Part shown: piece after piece, positions 1-11,227 of the stretch | Position numbering within the stretch: position 1 is the stretch's first letter | How the letters are laid out: each line of letters opens with the position of its first letter | NCBI GenBank assembly: GCA_028622995.1 | Contig: JAJQJQ010000020.1 | Location: 2,046,001-2,110,000, forward strand | Origin: Panagrolaimus kolymaensis | Lineage: Eukaryota > Nematoda > Chromadorea > Rhabditida > Panagrolaimidae | Direction: 5' to 3' | DNA length: 64,000 nt | Program-made: the position numbers and the translations under genes | The notes under the pieces: generated by a model | The model's input: the letters and a program-made list of their open reading frames with translations, nothing else | Told to the model about the DNA's origin: nothing | The model's database searches: none

Positions 1-1824
1 TGGAAAAAAATTTATTGATATATTCATGCAACTAATAAAAAAACATAAAGCACGCGAGAGAAAAAAAGTGTTGAATTTTTAATTAATGCATTTTTGTTTT
101 TTTGATTTAATAAACCAAGAAAAATGTTACATATAAAAAGTTTTTAAATCAAAAGTCAATAAACAACTAATTTGAGGGTGGTATGGTTTATTTATAAATA
201 AATTATCTTTGTTGTCTAAAAAAGTGAGAAAAAACTAAAACCAAAAATCACTAAAATAGCCAAAAAAAAAATTCGTGCAAAAAAAGCTTTTTTAAGAGTA
301 TTTTCCGAAGAATTCAGAGTTCACAAACTTTACTAATAAAAATATTCTTAAAAACCTTGTTACCAAAAAAATCTTCAAAAGACATTTGGAGAAATATCAT
401 TCTTATCATATCGCATAAGAGAAGAGAGCAACGTGAAAACCCAAAAAACTAGTTTGATCAAAAATAAAAAAATAATAAAACTTTTAAAAAACAAAACAAA
501 ATACAAGATCGTTTCAATTACAAACTTTTTTGAAGGAATTGACTACACAAAGCGACAAAGTACAAGGACTTTGATAACTTAAAATTTATAAAAAAAAAGT
601 TTGAAAACAACAAAATTCAAAACAATAACATCAGTGTCACTTAATTTATAACGGAAAGAATTTGTTGACGAAGAAAAAAAAGGTACCAAAATCGGTAAAT
701 TGAAAGATTATTCAATAACAAATTAAATCGATCAACAAAATAAAAAAATAAATAAAAAGTAACTGAAAATAGTTGGAATTACACCAAAAAAATTTATGTA
801 AAAAAAGGCAAATTTAAGATATTTAAAAAAATAACAATTTTTCTGTTGTCTGAATTTTTATTGATAAATAAGTTAACCATTGAAAAGAATACGGTAGAAT
901 TTGATTAGTCTGAAACTTTTGCTTCGAGATAAATTTAATTATATACAGTGTTTCCAAGCCATGGAAAAAATACAATATCTTAGCTTTTAACATTAATCAA
1001 AGATTAAAAAAAATAAATAATAAGCTTAAGACAATAATCCATTTTTAACTTTAAAAAAATCACACCTTTTCTTTAGTTTTAATTTTAACAACAAAAAACA
1101 AGAAATAAAGAAAGAAAAAAATGTGAAAGAGACACGCTAAAAATATAATATAATCAATCGAATATTTTTTCTTTCAATAATTTTTTTAGCCAAACAAAAA
1201 TGCGAAAGAAAAATTGATAGTCAATAAAAAAAAATGGAGGAGGGAAGACGACGAACAATTAAAAATTTAGATGTCTTTGATGTCCAAAAATGGAAACAAA
1301 AAAATCTTCTTTAAACATACCCGCTTTTTTAATGGAATAAAATTAAAATGACAGGTATGTGTGTGTATTTCTGATGCTGACTGATAAGAGCAGAAAAGAA
1401 ACGAAAAAAAAGTTAAAATCAAAAAAAGTTTAATAAGCTTTTTAAATTAATCAAATTAGAAAAAATGCTCTTGAAAAAATTAACACTTTTTGAAAAAATA
1501 AAAATTCATAAAGACATCATAGGAAAGAACGGATATTGTCAGATTTTCTCCCAGGTTATCACATTGTTTGTCAAATTTAATTATTTTTTTATCATCTTAT
1601 TTGCTGATGACCTAGCTCATTATTTTAATAATGAGTGTGAAAGATCCAAATGCAAAATATTGCCATTGATAAATAAAAAAGAAAAATCAAACTCACAGAA
1701 TTTTTTCTTAGCTTTCATTTATTTGGTAGTCGTCGTCAAGCTTCTGTGAGTTGTTGGTACAATCTTTGAGTTTCTAAATTTATTTATTTATTAAAAATTG
1801 TATTTTTTTTATAATATCTAAAAA
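1..1824. other. AT-rich stretch without a supported gene
   Basis: I see no exon set with coding character here. Long A and T runs dominate on both strands. The only sizeable open frame (1465-1749, +) encodes a Lys/Phe/Ile-rich low-complexity peptide with no recognisable motif, so I do not call it a gene. The last part should hold the promoter of the BTB gene that starts at 1825. Confidence 0.6.
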
Positions 1825-3193
1825 ATGAAGCATTATCAATTTCGTTTGAGACAATTTAATGCTTTCAAAAATCAAAATATTCAAAATGGCAATTTTGATG
1901 TTATTTTTCAATTTGAAGGCGACCAAGTAATTCTTCATTTTACTTTCTAAGTTTTTTAAAATTTTATTTCTTTTTAGATGCTTTATGCTCATAAATTAAT
2001 GCTATCCACAGCATCGGATGTTCTAGATGTAATGATTTCTGAGCGATGGACAAACGAAAATGAACCCATCAAAATTGAACATTTTTCTTTCGAAGATTTT
2101 AAAGAATTAATCAATTTTATATACTTTTTTGATTTCAAAATTACCGATGAAAACATTCACAGTATGGTTGATATCGCAGAATTTTATAATATTCCAGAAA
2201 TGAAATTTTTTTGTGAGGAATATTTGTTGAAACTGAATATTACTCTTGAAAATGTCCTTCAAGTATATGAATTCGCAAAAAAATATTCATTATCTAACGA
2301 TCTCATATTTTTGACTAAATCCATTATGAAAGAAAATTATTTAGAATTATTAAATTCTAATGAAATTTTGGATATTAAAAGCCAAACGTTTCAAGAATTT
2401 ATTGCCCTTCCAGAATCGCTTTTGCTTCAAGAAAAAATATTTGAAACTGTAAATTTTTTTAAATGTGTTTAAATTTATTTATAAATAAGCTTAATTTTTT
2501 AGGCGTGTAAGTGGGCAGAAAATCAAGCGGCTATTAAGAAAAAATCATATGAAAATCAAACAACTTTTGATAGTCAAGCAGCCATCAAAGAAGCGATTAC
2601 CGAAATTTTACCTAAAATCCATTTTGAACAAATGAGTCGTGATTTTTTGATTCAATTCGTTGGTTAGTTTGGTATTTCTGAAAACAAACAAGCATACATT
2701 CTCAATTTTTAGTTCCAAACGGATTATTATTTTCCGCTGAACAATTACAAGAATTGAGTAATATACTATATTCATCAACAAGGCTTAAATTGCATGGTAA
2801 ATTAATTTTTTAAATATTAAACTAAACTTTAAAAATTTTTTTTTAGTAAAAGTGACTAACTTAAAGGGTCAGATATTAATTGGAAAAATAACCGGAGATT
2901 TAAAAAATTTAAAAAATTTAAAAACTATAAATGAAACAATTATTTCTTTAAAAAATCAAAAAACTGACGGTTATTATTGGAAAACAAAATTATCTCATCC
3001 TTCTGAACCGAGCAACGTGAAAAAGGATGATAAAGTTAAATATTATTTACTTATTGATAAAGATGGAGATCTCGCGATAAAAGATCTTTCAAAACTTCGT
3101 TTCGAAGATTATTTGCTAACTGCAATGACTCCCAATGGTGATAGATATCATATGGCTAGTGGTAGCAAAATTGAAGCCGAATTAAATTTTTAA
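1825..3193 (+). CDS. BTB/BACK domain protein
   Basis: Five coding exons in phase: 1825-1926, 1978-2448, 2503-2662, 2713-2796 and 2847-3193, giving about 387 aa. The first ATG precedes residues typical of a BTB entry strand (FDVIFQFEGDQ), and exon 2 continues with YAHKLMLSTASDVLDVM, the BTB core helix. A BACK-like helical region follows (ENVLQVYEFAKKYS, then ACKWAENQ and FEQMSRDFLIQFV). The last exon (residues about 275-387) is a Lys-rich beta-type tail that I do not recognise. BTB/BACK proteins commonly act as substrate adaptors of Cullin-3 ubiquitin ligases; that role here is family inference. No Kelch repeats are visible. Stops in the four introns fall away when they are removed. Relatives with a MATH or TLDc domain are possible but not seen. 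Confidence 0.8.
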
Positions 3194-4487
3194 TTATTCT
3201 TTTTTTTTGTATTTTATATAGAATTTATTTCTTTGCAGGCGAAATATTTTACATTTATTATTAAATAAAAAATAAAGTCAAATACATACTTTAGAAGGAG
3301 TACATACACTTGAAATTATCAATGTTGTTTTTAACCAACATCAATACTTTATTTAGAAAAGAAAACACACTTTTTTAAATTTGCCTAATACCTAATAATG
3401 AAGAAAAATTTTCGTTTTCTATTTGTTTTATTTTGTGGTTCATGTAATTTTCTGTTATTATTTCTCCCGTTCAACAACATTTATTTCAAGTTTATTGGGA
3501 ATTAGGTTTAAAACCCGCTTTTCTTTTTCTTTTTTTCAAAACGACATTGAAAAATATAATTATATTGAAAGGAGAAGAAGGTTGGCTATGAGAATACCGC
3601 AGATGAGGGATTAAAAAGGCTCTTTTCTTCTTTAACTACTAAAAAGCTGCTCTCTTCCCTGCGCATTTTAAAACATAAAGGGTCGATTTTCTTTTTTCTT
3701 TTTTTTATGTGTGCGGCGTAGTTAGTTGTCCGTCGTCGAAACGACTATGAACGCACGCACCACCACCACCGACGATGAAAGCCTGCTGACGCATAAAATT
3801 CCATCCACTCCTCACTTCCACTTCCAACTAAACCAAATGCTCAGCGCTTTTTCGTAGAGCATTTGGTGGGGTGGAGAAAAACAAGAATGTTTTAGAAAAG
3901 TAGAATAAAAAGTGAAAAAAAAAGAGACAGAGAATCGATTGGTTTCTTTCGTTTCTTTCATTTTTTTTATGTGCACTTTGGAAGTGGAATTGCCATCCCC
4001 CTTTATTTTCGTTATATTTTTTTCCTACTCCTCTGTCTGTTCGCAATGAAAGGAACAAGTTTTGCAACAAGAATTTTTTTTATCTAAAAATGCTAAAATA
4101 TTTTGGCGCTACTTTTTTGAGATTGTTGCATTTTTTAGAAGCTAAAATTTTTGATTTTGTGACCAAAATTTATGTTAAAATTTTATTGGAATTTTGCCAT
4201 AATGGGTCTCAGAATTTTCATTTTTTTAGTTGGAAATTTAAGAAAATTTATTGGAGAAAAATGTAATTTAGTTATTTTTATGAGTCCTTTATAAACATTT
4301 AAAACTCTCAAAAAAATTTCTTAAGATTTTTGACCTTCAGCTAAATGAAGGAATTCATGATTGTTTGGAGTCAAATCCTTCCCTAAATTTTTACACTTTT
4401 TTATAGAAAAAATTATGGCTTTACATCTTGCTTCGTATCGAGTTTTTAAACGTTTTCACTATTTTCTAAACCCTTAAACCTATGTTT
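3194..4487. other. intergenic region, no gene seen
   Basis: No convincing exon. A poly(A)-signal-like ATTAAATAAAAAATAAAG lies near 3260-3280, consistent with the 3' end of the BTB gene. The stretch 3650-3850 is locally less AT-rich (a CACCACCACC and GACG-rich patch near 3750-3775) and may be promoter or 5' UTR of the next gene. Short open frames at 3423-3614 (+) and 3828-4070 (-) look like noise. Confidence 0.5.
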
Positions 4488-4493
4488 TTTTAG
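4488..4493 (+). promoter_or_regulatory. splice acceptor just upstream of start codon (likely trans-splice site)
   Basis: A T-run ending in TTTTAG lies two bases before the ATG of the BED-finger gene. With no coding exon upstream, this fits a spliced-leader acceptor or the end of a 5' UTR intron. Only mapped transcript 5' ends would separate the two. Confidence 0.5.
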
Positions 4494-4495
4494 TA

Positions 4496-6659
4496 ATGAA
4501 CATGAGTGCCATGAAAAGTATGCGCCCCAAGCGAAGTGTAGTTCGAGATGAATTTATTATAATGCCCGAAGGTGCTCAATGTAAACATTGTGATCGATTT
4601 GTTCGATGCGTTCAATCATCAAACATGAAAAAACATCTTCGATATTGTCAACCAGAAATTTTTAAAACTGTTCAAGAAGCTGATGGAAGTTTTAATACTT
4701 ATTCATATCACATTAAACCCGATAATAATAATAAGAGAACAATATTAGAATTTCCTAAAAATAGCATACAAGATTTTATTAGTTCTCAACTTGCTGAACA
4801 TCATGCCACATCCAAAGATGATGAAATTTTTGAATCAAGTGTTACGGTAAGATTTGGGGAATGGTTTTAGAAATTATGTATCACCACCCTGAAAATTTAT
4901 TCATGGAAAAAACCAATACTTTACTATTGTATTTTTTTTAGCCATCCCCATTGCGACTTGAATTCCAAAAATTTCTTGATAATACTAATGGCGGCGGCGG
5001 CGGCGATAATATGGTTGGCGGCGATGAGGATGCTTCCATGGATGCTTTAGATGAAAATATTTCTTCCATTTTTTCTAATTTTGATACCGTAGAAATTACA
5101 AATGGTGAAAAAAGTTCCGAATATTTACTTCAACAATTAAATCCATTTTTAATTTCAAAATATTTTGATGTTTCTATTCCTTCGTTGAGATTGCGAAGTA
5201 ATAATGGAATAGTTTCAAAAGTTTCATCCAATTGGAAATCTTTTGAGCCTTCATTGATTGCAGGAAAAAGATATACAATTATAACCGTGGATGAAGCAAA
5301 TGGAAAAATAGCTTGTTGTAAAATTATTTTGGATAATGAAAGTTATGAAATTCCATGTAAAAGTTTTGATAAAAATGAAATATTAAATTTAATTAAACCC
5401 GCTGAAACATTTGTTTTGATTACTGAAAATGGAAAAATTCTTGATGTTTTTAAAAATCCTTTCGAATTAAAATTAGAAGAAAGAAGAACTTATCATGTCA
5501 TTTATGAAAAGCAAACAGCTATGATGGAATCAGAAATTCAAGAAGAAAATTTAATTCCTATTGAATTTCCTGCTGGAATTCCAATTAATCGTTCCATGTC
5601 CTTGCTTGCTCCCTATATGGTTTGTATTTCACGAGCAATGCATATTTTAACTTTCGTTGGTGAAAAAGTTGATCTTAAACCTCTTCCAAGTCAAATACTT
5701 CTCGGCAAAACGGTTGGAAATATAGCTGCACAAATTCTTTTTCGAATGAATGATGCTTTAAGAAAAATTCAATTTGTTAATTCCAATATTTCATCCTCGA
5801 ATTTAAATTCCCAAATGTTACCAAATGATTTTAATGCAGTATTTGAAAATATTAAAAAAGAAAATGGAAATTCTCAAATGCACTTTCCAGTTACAGATAT
5901 TGATCAAGTAATAGATTCTTTGGAAGTTGCATTAAAAGATATCGAAGAATTTTTGAATCTTGTTAAAGCAAAATTTAAATATGAAATTTCAACGGTTCCA
6001 AATATTGAAAAGGGCGTGAAAATAGAAGATGGTTGTCGGTTGCGTAAAGAAAGAGTAAAAAAATTTATTGAATTTTATGAAAATGTAAGTCTTCTTGTTT
6101 TTGGAGGTTAACGATGTGAAAAAATGTCAAAATGTTTATATCCATGAATTTTGACAATCACCCATAATTTTTTTAGGAAGAAGCAGAAAAGTTTGAATCC
6201 ATCGTAACACATGGCCTTCAAATATGTCCAAATAAAAATCTTTTGGATCTTTTAAAAGTTTCTGAAAGTCGCAAACATTTTGCCTTTGTTGATAAACTCA
6301 TTGATAATATTCTTCAAAGTCTAAGAACTGGAAAATTTTCATTTAATGATCTCGTGGATTTATTAAACTTTTCCACGGATTCTTTGCATTTTGTTTATTT
6401 GCATTGGAAATGCTTTCAAAAGTTTGCACATTTTTGCAATGGTTCAGAATCGCATGAACTTTCAAAATCCACTATGAATCAATTATCTCAACAATTTTTA
6501 AATTGCGCTAAATTTTGGAATATTGTAAGCCAAAATAATCATTTATTTGTTCACACAAATTCCACAAATCATATTTATAAATTATGGAAAAGTTATTATG
6601 ATGATATCATTGAAGCTCAATATGCGGTTGAAGTTATGTTTTTTAGTAATAATTTTTAG
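4496..6659 (+). CDS. BED-type zinc finger protein of an unrecognised two-gene family
   Basis: Three phase-0 exons, 4496-4846, 4942-6084 and 6177-6659, give about 658 aa. Residues about 25-55 have the pattern CKHCDRF...HLRYC (C-x2-C ... H-x4-C), typical of a BED/C2HC finger that binds DNA. A Gly-rich tract (codons near 4987-5010) and an acidic stretch follow. The rest matches no family I know, but pairs with the gene at 22.6 kb: both share a block with RSMSLLAPYMV / RPMSFMAPFIV, a helical C-terminal half, and an identically placed phase-0 intron before the last exon. The paralogue lacks the finger. BED fingers often come from hAT transposases, but no transposase catalytic region is visible. 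Function unknown; a chromatin or transcription role is only suggested by the finger. Confidence 0.75.
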
Positions 6660-7116
6660 TAAATCTTCCTTGTTTTAGTTTCATTATTATTGTTTTTGAG
6701 TATTTAGCTTCAATAAATTTGTCTTGCATTATTAAAATTTTCCTTCTTGAAAATATATCGCTTTTACAATAAAAAGGCACCACTCAAACCATAAATAATT
6801 CTCAATTAATAACAAAATAACAAAATTCATTCAAAAAACTAGAAAGCTAATGTTTAAAATTCTAAAAGTTTTCAATCATGTTCCTCCTCTCGATGGAATA
6901 TAAATTTTTTATTATCCATAAAGAATTAGAGAAAATAAAAATTCCCGCCCAAAATAAAGTTTCTGAAGCGAATTATCCCTCTCTCAATACTCCTCCTAAT
7001 ATGCTGCTCTTCAAAAAGATTTTCTTTTTAGTAATTTTTCATTTTCAACTTTTTCAAGTTCTTTGAAACTTTTTTGTACTTCGTTATTTGAAGAAACTTT
7101 TGCTGCTTTTAAAATC
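6660..7116 (+). promoter_or_regulatory. promoter/5' UTR region of Hsp70-like gene with a motif shared by three paralogues
   Basis: No gene is seen. At about 6964-6980 lies TGAAGCGAATTATCCC, about 150 bp before the ATG. The same core (TGAAGCGAAT, then W-AT-Y-C) occurs at nearly the same distance before the two related genes near 55.93 and 58.76 kb on the other strand. It therefore probably marks a conserved promoter or transcription start element. It is not a canonical heat-shock element (no clean alternating GAA/TTC 5-bp array). Confidence 0.5.
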
Positions 7117-8871
7117 ATGGATCAACACAACTTATTGTATCCTCCAATTCATCTGGATGATGTTAAAGAAAAGAATCAAGTTTTGTACATGAAATCTGGA
7201 TCATTAGTCGATGTTGCACTTTCCATTTTTGATGTTAATCGTCAAGTTCATGAATATACAGATGTTATGTCTACTGAAGAAATTCCTGCCTTCCTTGATT
7301 CTGATTGTTGCTCAAATTTGAAAGCTGCTTTTCTCAACGTTGGTGATGTTAAATGTCTTGATCGTCCCAAAAGTGATGAATTTCGTCAAATGGTCTCTGA
7401 AGAATTTAGAAAACATCGAATTCCATTTTACGTTGGTAGTGAAGAAGTATTTATCTCAACATCAATCTTGGTTGCTGCAAAAATGGAATCGAAACCAAAA
7501 GAAACTGTATTGGGCTTGTATTTTCGTCCAAATCTTGTTTCTGTTTATGAACTTTATCGTGAATCTGGTGGATATACTCGTATTGATCGTCGATTTGTTC
7601 GTAATTCTAGGTTGAAATTAGCTTTAAAAACTGGTGGATTTTCTCTTACTGCGGTTAAAAGTGAAATGCTTGGTCAATCGGATCCTAAATGCGTTATCAT
7701 TTCTCATTCAAATGGAGCCAACCAAGCTTTAATCGATCGTATTATTCAACTCTTTCGTCCAAAGAAAATTATTGAAGTAGAATTGAAAGATGAAAAACTT
7801 GTTGCAGCTTTAACCAAGAATATGTTTGATCCGTCTTTCAATTACTTTCATGTCGTTTCTGTATGTGAAGATAGTTTGGCTGTTACAAAGAAGGATCATG
7901 ATATTGGAGAACAAGATTCCGTTATTTCTGCGAAACAATACTACACCAAATTGCCATTTGAAAAATCTGAAATTGTTCCAAATTCATCGATGCCATTTTA
8001 TGTAAGTATTTTTTATTATACAGATGTTTCTTATATTATATTTCTAAATTTAAGGTTGTACGTTGGCCTACTTGCTCTCATGATGAACCTAACAACTGTG
8101 AATTTGTTACAAAATTTGAACCAGTCATTGGAAAACGATATCGAACAAAATTAACTTTGATCATCGACAAAAATGGTTTTTCTTATTTGTATCAACAACC
8201 ATATCCTCAAGTTGAAACATTGCTTCAAACTCTCACATCTCAACATGATTTCAACGTTCCAGTAATTGGATTCTTCGACAACTCTTCTGTTATCTGTGCT
8301 CGTGATGAAAATGGTTACAGCTTTTTGGAATCTTGGAATGGTAAATTTGCAAGATAAAGTTCTAATTATGATTCACTTCTTTTAGGAATGTCTGGCAAAG
8401 ATTTATTCATTAGCTTCGAACAAGAAATGCCTCAACTTGTTAGTGGTAACGATGATATCAACCGTAAAAATTCATTCATGGTTTATGGTGAGACTTTTAA
8501 TTATGATTTTGAGATAATTCCTATATTTTATTGTTTTAGATTTGGTTAAAATTTTATCAATGGGCTTTGATAGAATTGAAATCAATCCTGAATGGGGTTT
8601 CAAGGTAATCAGCGATGCTAAAAATCAGGTTTTCATTAAATTCGATAATTTTGATGGAAAACGAAAATCTATGACTCCTGTCTCTTTACTGTCTTTGCTC
8701 CTCGAACACCATATTGAAGCAATCAACGCTGCAACTGGAAAGAAGCCAACTGAACTTGGATTTTATATCTTTGAAAAAATTGACCAAAATGGAAAGAAGC
8801 GGCTTGAAAAAAGATTCAAAGAAGCTTGTCGTTTATTGGAAATTGGATATGCATTTGTTTATAATATTTAA
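7117..8871 (+). CDS. divergent Hsp70-like protein, segment order apparently rearranged (copy 1)
   Basis: Exons 7117-8001, 8055-8340, 8386-8487 and 8540-8871 give about 534 aa. The start is the ATG in MDQHNLLYPPI, shared with the two paralogues. By eye, residues about 70-300 resemble the later half of the Hsp70 nucleotide-binding domain (KETVLGLYFRPNLVSVYEL in place of the FDLGGGTFDVS region). A substrate-domain-like strand pair follows (KLTLIIDKNGFSYL, compare VTFDIDANGILNV). The last three exons then align to the beginning of Hsp70: VIGFFDNSSVIC, then VYDLVKILSMGFDRIEINPEW and GKKPTELGFYIF. The phosphate-binding glycines are lost, so ATP hydrolysis is doubtful. Two inverted paralogues lie at 54-58.6 kb. 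The alignment was made from memory of the family consensus and needs profile or structure confirmation. Confidence 0.6.
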
Positions 8872-9261
8872 ATTTTTTGTTTTTGTTCTTTTATTTGTTC
8901 TTTGCATGAATTTGTAAAACTTTTTTGATTTTGTGTTTTGTTTTTGAATGTATAAAGTTGTTTTGATAAATGTTTATTTGTTTGCTTTAAATGAGTTTAA
9001 TTGTCTTTCATTCTAGATGTTTTGATGATTACAGTTATGGTATACTCGAAGATTTCTCTTTATGTCCATTTGAAATTTAACCAGATTATCTCGTTTTTAT
9101 ATTCAGAAATTTTCCAAAGGCTTTAAATTTTTTTGATGAAAGTTTGGCCAATTTTTATTATTAAAATGTCAGTGCATCAGAAATTAATCTTTATTTATTT
9201 AAATATTTTTTATACAAAATACACTTTTAAATATGGCACAAAAATTTAATTTCGAGTTTAA
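8872..9261. other. convergent 3' intergenic region
   Basis: This lies between two convergent genes. It contains only AT-rich sequence with likely 3' UTRs of both neighbours; no exon or RNA gene is seen. Confidence 0.5.
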
Positions 9262-10995
9262 TCATTCAACTACATTAATGGCATTAATGGCGGTTCGTTC
9301 AATATTTTGTCGATTAAGACTTCGTTCATTTTCATATAATTCTTGAATGCGGGTTCCATTAATGGATAATGTGAAAAGTTCTTCAATTACTCCACTAACA
9401 TGTTCTGCATCAATAACCCTTCGATTTGCCCCTTCAGTTTCGGTGCTATGAATAATTAATTCTTCTCTTTGAAATTTTTCAAGTAATTCTTGAAGCCGAC
9501 GAACTTGTTGGAAATTTCTTGCAGCTTGTTCTTTTTCAATTTGAATTTGAATATATTGTGGGAAAGCTGTGTTATAACTAATGATGGCATTGGCTTTAAG
9601 ATAAGCTCCAAATGTTGCCATTGCACGTAAAATAGAATGCTGCTCGCGTTCAAGATCGCGTTTACGTTGATCAATAAATTCTTGAGCGCCTTGTTCGTTG
9701 GTTGGTGGAATACGATTTTCTCGAATACTTCGGCGATATTCAGTTTTAATATGTTGATGAAGTTTATAACTGCATTTACAATATCGGCATTTACCTTCAT
9801 CTGGAAAATCTGTGATTCGACCACTCTTTTTCCAATCAATTTCAAAGGCTTCACATTTTTTCAAACATTCATCACCAATTAAACTTAAAGTTACACCAGG
9901 TTGAAAACAAGGCGAATGGCAAGTTTGAGGATAAATGGTTACCATTTCATCTCTTTCGGGACCAATGGGAACTTGTTGAGAACAAGTTTTTGAAGTGCAA
10001 ACGGTTGCAGGTTTTTCAAGATCATATTTTTTGATATCATATTCTTCATGAACTCCATGTTCAATTAATTGGGCTTGAATCTCATTTTCATTATCTTGTA
10101 AATTTTGTTCATTTGCTTGAATGGCATTTGAAATAGCTGCCAAGGGTTCAATGAGACAAATAACAGCCATTCGAGCTTCATTTACTGATAAAGTTGTAAT
10201 AGTTTCAAGTTGATTTTTTTGTGGAATATCTTGAAGTAATCGAAGCATAGCATTTCTTGAAACTTCATAGCAACGTTTATATTCTTCAACATTGATATAA
10301 TCAGTGGCTTCGGGATGGGCTTGTAAGAGGCAAAGCCCTTTAAAAGCAATATTATCAACGCAATAAGCATTATTTGGTTGAATAGAAATTGTAACCCCTT
10401 TTTGTTGAAGACGTTCAAAATATTCCCGTAAAGTAACCAATGCTCCCCCAGGTCGATAATGTCCGCCTCGAGTGTAAGTGAAGATGAAAACAACTTGAAT
10501 GATATTGGCTTTGTGCAATTTTGTAAAAGCTTCATTAAGACAATATTCGACTTGAGGTGTAAGTCGTTGTTCATCGCCTCTAACAAACAAACAAATGGTG
10601 TGCAAGTTTTCCATACTTCCAATTGCATCCAAAATTAATTTGTTGTTGTAATCATCTTGGTCAAGTCCACGGGGATCGGCACTACCAGGAACATCAATGA
10701 AATTAAAAACCGAGCCATTATGTTCAAAGCGATATTTTTTGGGTTCTAAAGTGCTGGCTTGTGAATCACCATAAAATCTTTCATTTTCATCTTCTCCAAG
10801 GCATACATTCATGGGTTGATGATTTTCAGCTGAAAATGAAAATCGAACACATGATAAAATTGGAAGTTCTTCAGCATTTCTGGCATCTTCAAAAGTTGCA
10901 TAATTAAGGTAAGTACCGAGAGCATTGAGGCTAGTTGTTTTGCCATAACCTGTCGTTCCAAGGCACAAAATATTGTATTCGTTAAGATTCACCAT
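9262..10995 (-). CDS. type 1 P-loop GTPase with Cys-rich module (member D)
   Basis: Single coding exon, 577 aa. Residues 13-20 are a Walker A loop (GTTGYGKT) and DVPG at 101-104 is the G3 motif. The strand where NKxD is expected reads VVFIFTYTRGG, so the guanine-specificity motif is absent or changed. Residues about 320-410 hold a Cys/His-rich module (CTSKTC, QTCHSPC, CLKKC, CRYCKC...HQH), probably zinc binding. A charged helical, coiled-coil-like tail follows to the end. It resembles septin/AIG1-like invertebrate GTPases in general fold but I know no name for this architecture. The ATG directly follows a TTTTTTAG acceptor. It lies 232 bp downstream of the type 2 gene on the same strand. More diverged from the type 1 genes at 14.7 and 20.5 kb than those are from each other. 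Confidence 0.8.
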   Translation of the reverse strand: MVNLNEYNILCLGTTGYGKTTSLNALGTYLNYATFEDARNAEELPILSCVRFSFSAENHQPMNVCLGEDENERFYGDSQASTLEPKKYRFEHNGSVFNFIDVPGSADPRGLDQDDYNNKLILDAIGSMENLHTICLFVRGDEQRLTPQVEYCLNEAFTKLHKANIIQVVFIFTYTRGGHYRPGGALVTLREYFERLQQKGVTISIQPNNAYCVDNIAFKGLCLLQAHPEATDYINVEEYKRCYEVSRNAMLRLLQDIPQKNQLETITTLSVNEARMAVICLIEPLAAISNAIQANEQNLQDNENEIQAQLIEHGVHEEYDIKKYDLEKPATVCTSKTCSQQVPIGPERDEMVTIYPQTCHSPCFQPGVTLSLIGDECLKKCEAFEIDWKKSGRITDFPDEGKCRYCKCSYKLHQHIKTEYRRSIRENRIPPTNEQGAQEFIDQRKRDLEREQHSILRAMATFGAYLKANAIISYNTAFPQYIQIQIEKEQAARNFQQVRRLQELLEKFQREELIIHSTETEGANRRVIDAEHVSGVIEELFTLSINGTRIQELYENERSLNRQNIERTAINAINVVE

Positions 10996-11001
10996 CTAAA
11001 A
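10996..11001 (-). promoter_or_regulatory. TTTTAG acceptor abutting the ATG (likely trans-splice site)
   Basis: On the minus strand a T-run plus TTTTAG ends at the base before the ATG of gene D. This fits a spliced-leader acceptor. Confidence 0.5.
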
Positions 11002-11227
11002 AATATCTTTAGTTAAAAAAATAAAATGAAAAAAAACGTCGAAAGATATGTATAATAAAGTTTTGCAACTTTTCGGTTTTAAAATCAAACAAAGAATTAT
11101 AATTTATTTTATTTTTTTTGATAAATTAAAATGTTAAAAATTCCTATTTGATAAACCTCTTAAAGTAAAAACAAAATAAAATAATATTTTTCTCTCTGCA
11201 AATAAATCCAATAATACCAATGTTCGA

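Noticed and set aside
1465..1749. 94-codon open frame on + strand as a gene
   Set aside because: Lys/Phe/Ile-rich low complexity, no motif, no supporting splice partners.
4496..6659. hAT transposase because of the BED finger
   Set aside because: No catalytic region or terminal inverted repeats seen, and the finger-less paralogue has the same core.
6961..6985. Heat-shock element upstream of Hsp70-like copy 1
   Set aside because: The GAA/TTC blocks do not follow the alternating 5-bp spacing and are not preserved as such in the other two copies.
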